From Streptococcus oralis (lineage in GTDB: Bacteria; Bacillota; Bacilli; Lactobacillales; Streptococcaceae): a stretch of 5,759 nucleotides of DNA. A model generated the notes under the pieces. That model worked only from the letters and a program-made list of their open reading frames with translations, was not told the DNA's origin and ran no database searches. Both the position numbers and the translations under genes were made by a program. Shown in pieces: positions 4,523 through 5,759 of this stretch; position 1 is the stretch's first letter, and the number at the start of each line of letters is the position of its first letter. The stretch spans positions 1-5,759 of the forward strand of contig CALHBZ010000003.1 of NCBI GenBank assembly GCA_937930605.1, written 5' to 3'.

Positions 4523-5759
4523 ATGAAACAGTTTGTCAAATTGATCTCGAAAAACTCACTTTTATTGTGGTGGTTGACGATTTTTAATCATCTAACTTTG
4601 ATGATTTATATTTATTATAGGATTCCTCTGGACTTTTCGACAAATTTTTCCTTGCAGCTGGTTTTATTGCTGATTATTGCTTTAATTGCATTTAGTTATA
4701 TTTGTAATATTGTGACATTTCGGTATAGTGAGTTGAAACTTTGGTTGCTTCTGATGATGTTTCTTATTAGCTGGCAATCCATATTTAATCAAGGAGTTAC
4801 GAGCACTCTGTTGCACTTTTTTGATATTCTTCATCCGCTCAACTCTTTTTTATTGGTATATAGTTCTCTGTCTATTATCTTTCTGGGAGAGAAAATGGGA
4901 GAAGAACTGTTGAGTGTGTCCTTTGTGTTGACACTAATCACCATTAGTTCGTATCTGTTAAGTCCTTCAATTTTTCTCTTTCTGTCCTTGTTTGCGTCTT
5001 TCTTTTTAAACCTTGTTCCCTTGATTTTACTGATTTTATATCATAAAGAGTTGAAAAGTAAACTCAAGTATCAGAGACGAAATTTGTGGATATTAGCTTT
5101 GATATTGCCTCTTTCTTATTTCTTTTTGTATATCAATACGACGGGCTCAGGAGTGATGAATCTAGTCTGGTATCTTGAAATTCTTGGAATACTTGCTTTT
5201 TTGCATATCAAAACAATTATTAACTCTCTTCAGAAAAAGGTAGCAGAGTTGAAGTTGTCCTATATAAAAGCTTTTTCACGCTTGTTTTTACTGGTTATGT
5301 TTTTGTTAGTAGGCATTTTTATCATCTTTCGTTTAGACTTAAACACGAGCTTTTTGGTCTTGAATATCATGTTACTATTGTTCGGGATTTGTTCGGAAGA
5401 ATTGATTCGTTTCTTTCGTTCTGCTGATATGCTAGATGCTAGGGATTATGTAAAAGTTCTCTTTTTAAAGCGTAACCGTATGGTGAAAAATCTGCTGGCA
5501 AATGAAGACACAGAACAACAGTTCTCCGAATTTCTTCACAATGAAATCCTGCAAAATGTGATTGCAATAAAAAATTTCAATAAATATAGTAGCAATCAAG
5601 TTTTTGGTGAACAGATCAATTTGGTGACAGAGGAGTTGGTTCAGCGGATTCGTGAGCGGATGGATTATTATCAGCCAATGGTAGAAACAGACGAGCAGTT
5701 AGACATCCAGTATCAAGGACTGATTAATCGGATTGTCAAGCACTATCACGCAGAAAATG
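4523..5759 (+). CDS. Multi-span sensor histidine kinase, HisKA_3/NarL-ComP-like (partial, C-terminus off the right edge)
   Basis: An open frame of 412 codons starts at ATG 4523 (MKQFVKLISKNSLLLWWL) and runs past the window end without a stop. Residues 1 to about 295 hold roughly ten hydrophobic helices (near 13-33, 46-68, 71-92, 103-121, 125-143, 145-171, 183-201, 208-226, 251-269 and 274-293) with short loops, so the stimulus is probably sensed in or at the membrane. A helical cytoplasmic linker follows, then FLHNEILQNVIAIKN around H339. This resembles the H-box of HisKA_3 kinases (consensus LHDxxxQ), the group that includes ComP and pairs with NarL/LuxR-type response regulators. H339 is the likely phosphorylated residue; Asn replaces the usual Asp after it. 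The ATPase domain and partner regulator should lie to the right. The kinase follows the BceAB pair and probably controls the transporter and perhaps the peptide genes. Because the ATPase domain is unseen, a degenerate or non-kinase sensor cannot be excluded. Confidence 0.82.
   Translation, partial: MKQFVKLISKNSLLLWWLTIFNHLTLMIYIYYRIPLDFSTNFSLQLVLLLIIALIAFSYICNIVTFRYSELKLWLLLMMFLISWQSIFNQGVTSTLLHFFDILHPLNSFLLVYSSLSIIFLGEKMGEELLSVSFVLTLITISSYLLSPSIFLFLSLFASFFLNLVPLILLILYHKELKSKLKYQRRNLWILALILPLSYFFLYINTTGSGVMNLVWYLEILGILAFLHIKTIINSLQKKVAELKLSYIKAFSRLFLLVMFLLVGIFIIFRLDLNTSFLVLNIMLLLFGICSEELIRFFRSADMLDARDYVKVLFLKRNRMVKNLLANEDTEQQFSEFLHNEILQNVIAIKNFNKYSSNQVFGEQINLVTEELVQRIRERMDYYQPMVETDEQLDIQYQGLINRIVKHYHAEN

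Overview
The window is low-GC DNA from a Firmicute, most likely a streptococcus of the mitis/pneumoniae group. This is inferred from the AT-rich composition, strong GGAGG ribosome binding sites, extended -10 promoters (TGnTATAAT type), and a LysR regulator whose N-terminus reads like the streptococcal CpsY/MtaR proteins. I ran no database search, so the species is not settled.

Layout. Bases 1-680 (minus strand) hold most of a LysR-family regulator, cut by the left edge. Bases 681-967 are a divergent intergenic region with the LysR promoter, an unexplained hairpin and a candidate promoter with palindromic elements. Bases 968-1409 carry two tandem paralogous genes for short, Cys/Ser/Thr-rich peptides that look like lanthipeptide or other bacteriocin precursors. 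The first (968-1146) is broken by a nonsense codon and a frameshift. The second (1233-1409) is intact and has its own strong promoter with a dyad in the spacer. A hairpin that buries a Shine-Dalgarno sequence leads into a 35-residue single-pass membrane peptide (1441-1548), and a clear intrinsic terminator (1559-1588) closes this peptide operon.

A separate promoter then drives a two-gene ABC exporter: a MacB/BceA-type ATPase (1677-2414) and a BceB-type permease with a large extracellular loop (2427-4442). After a hairpin and an extended -10 promoter comes a polytopic histidine kinase (4523 onwards). It has about ten membrane segments and a HisKA_3-like phosphoacceptor box, and the window ends before its ATPase domain.

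How the parts fit. The two peptides share a T-x-S-Y-E-C motif that resembles the lipid II-binding ring of mersacidin and lacticin 481-type lantibiotics. BceAB-type transporters protect Gram-positive cells against peptides that bind lipid II-cycle intermediates. A reasonable inference is a self-contained peptide, immunity/sensing transporter and sensor-kinase module, with the response regulator beyond the right edge. No modification enzyme (LanM, LanB/LanC), leader peptidase or dedicated peptide exporter is visible, so maturation of the peptide is unproven. The main novelty candidates are the peptide family itself and the pairing of a BceAB transporter with a ComP/NarL-like multi-span kinase instead of the usual two-span BceS kinase.
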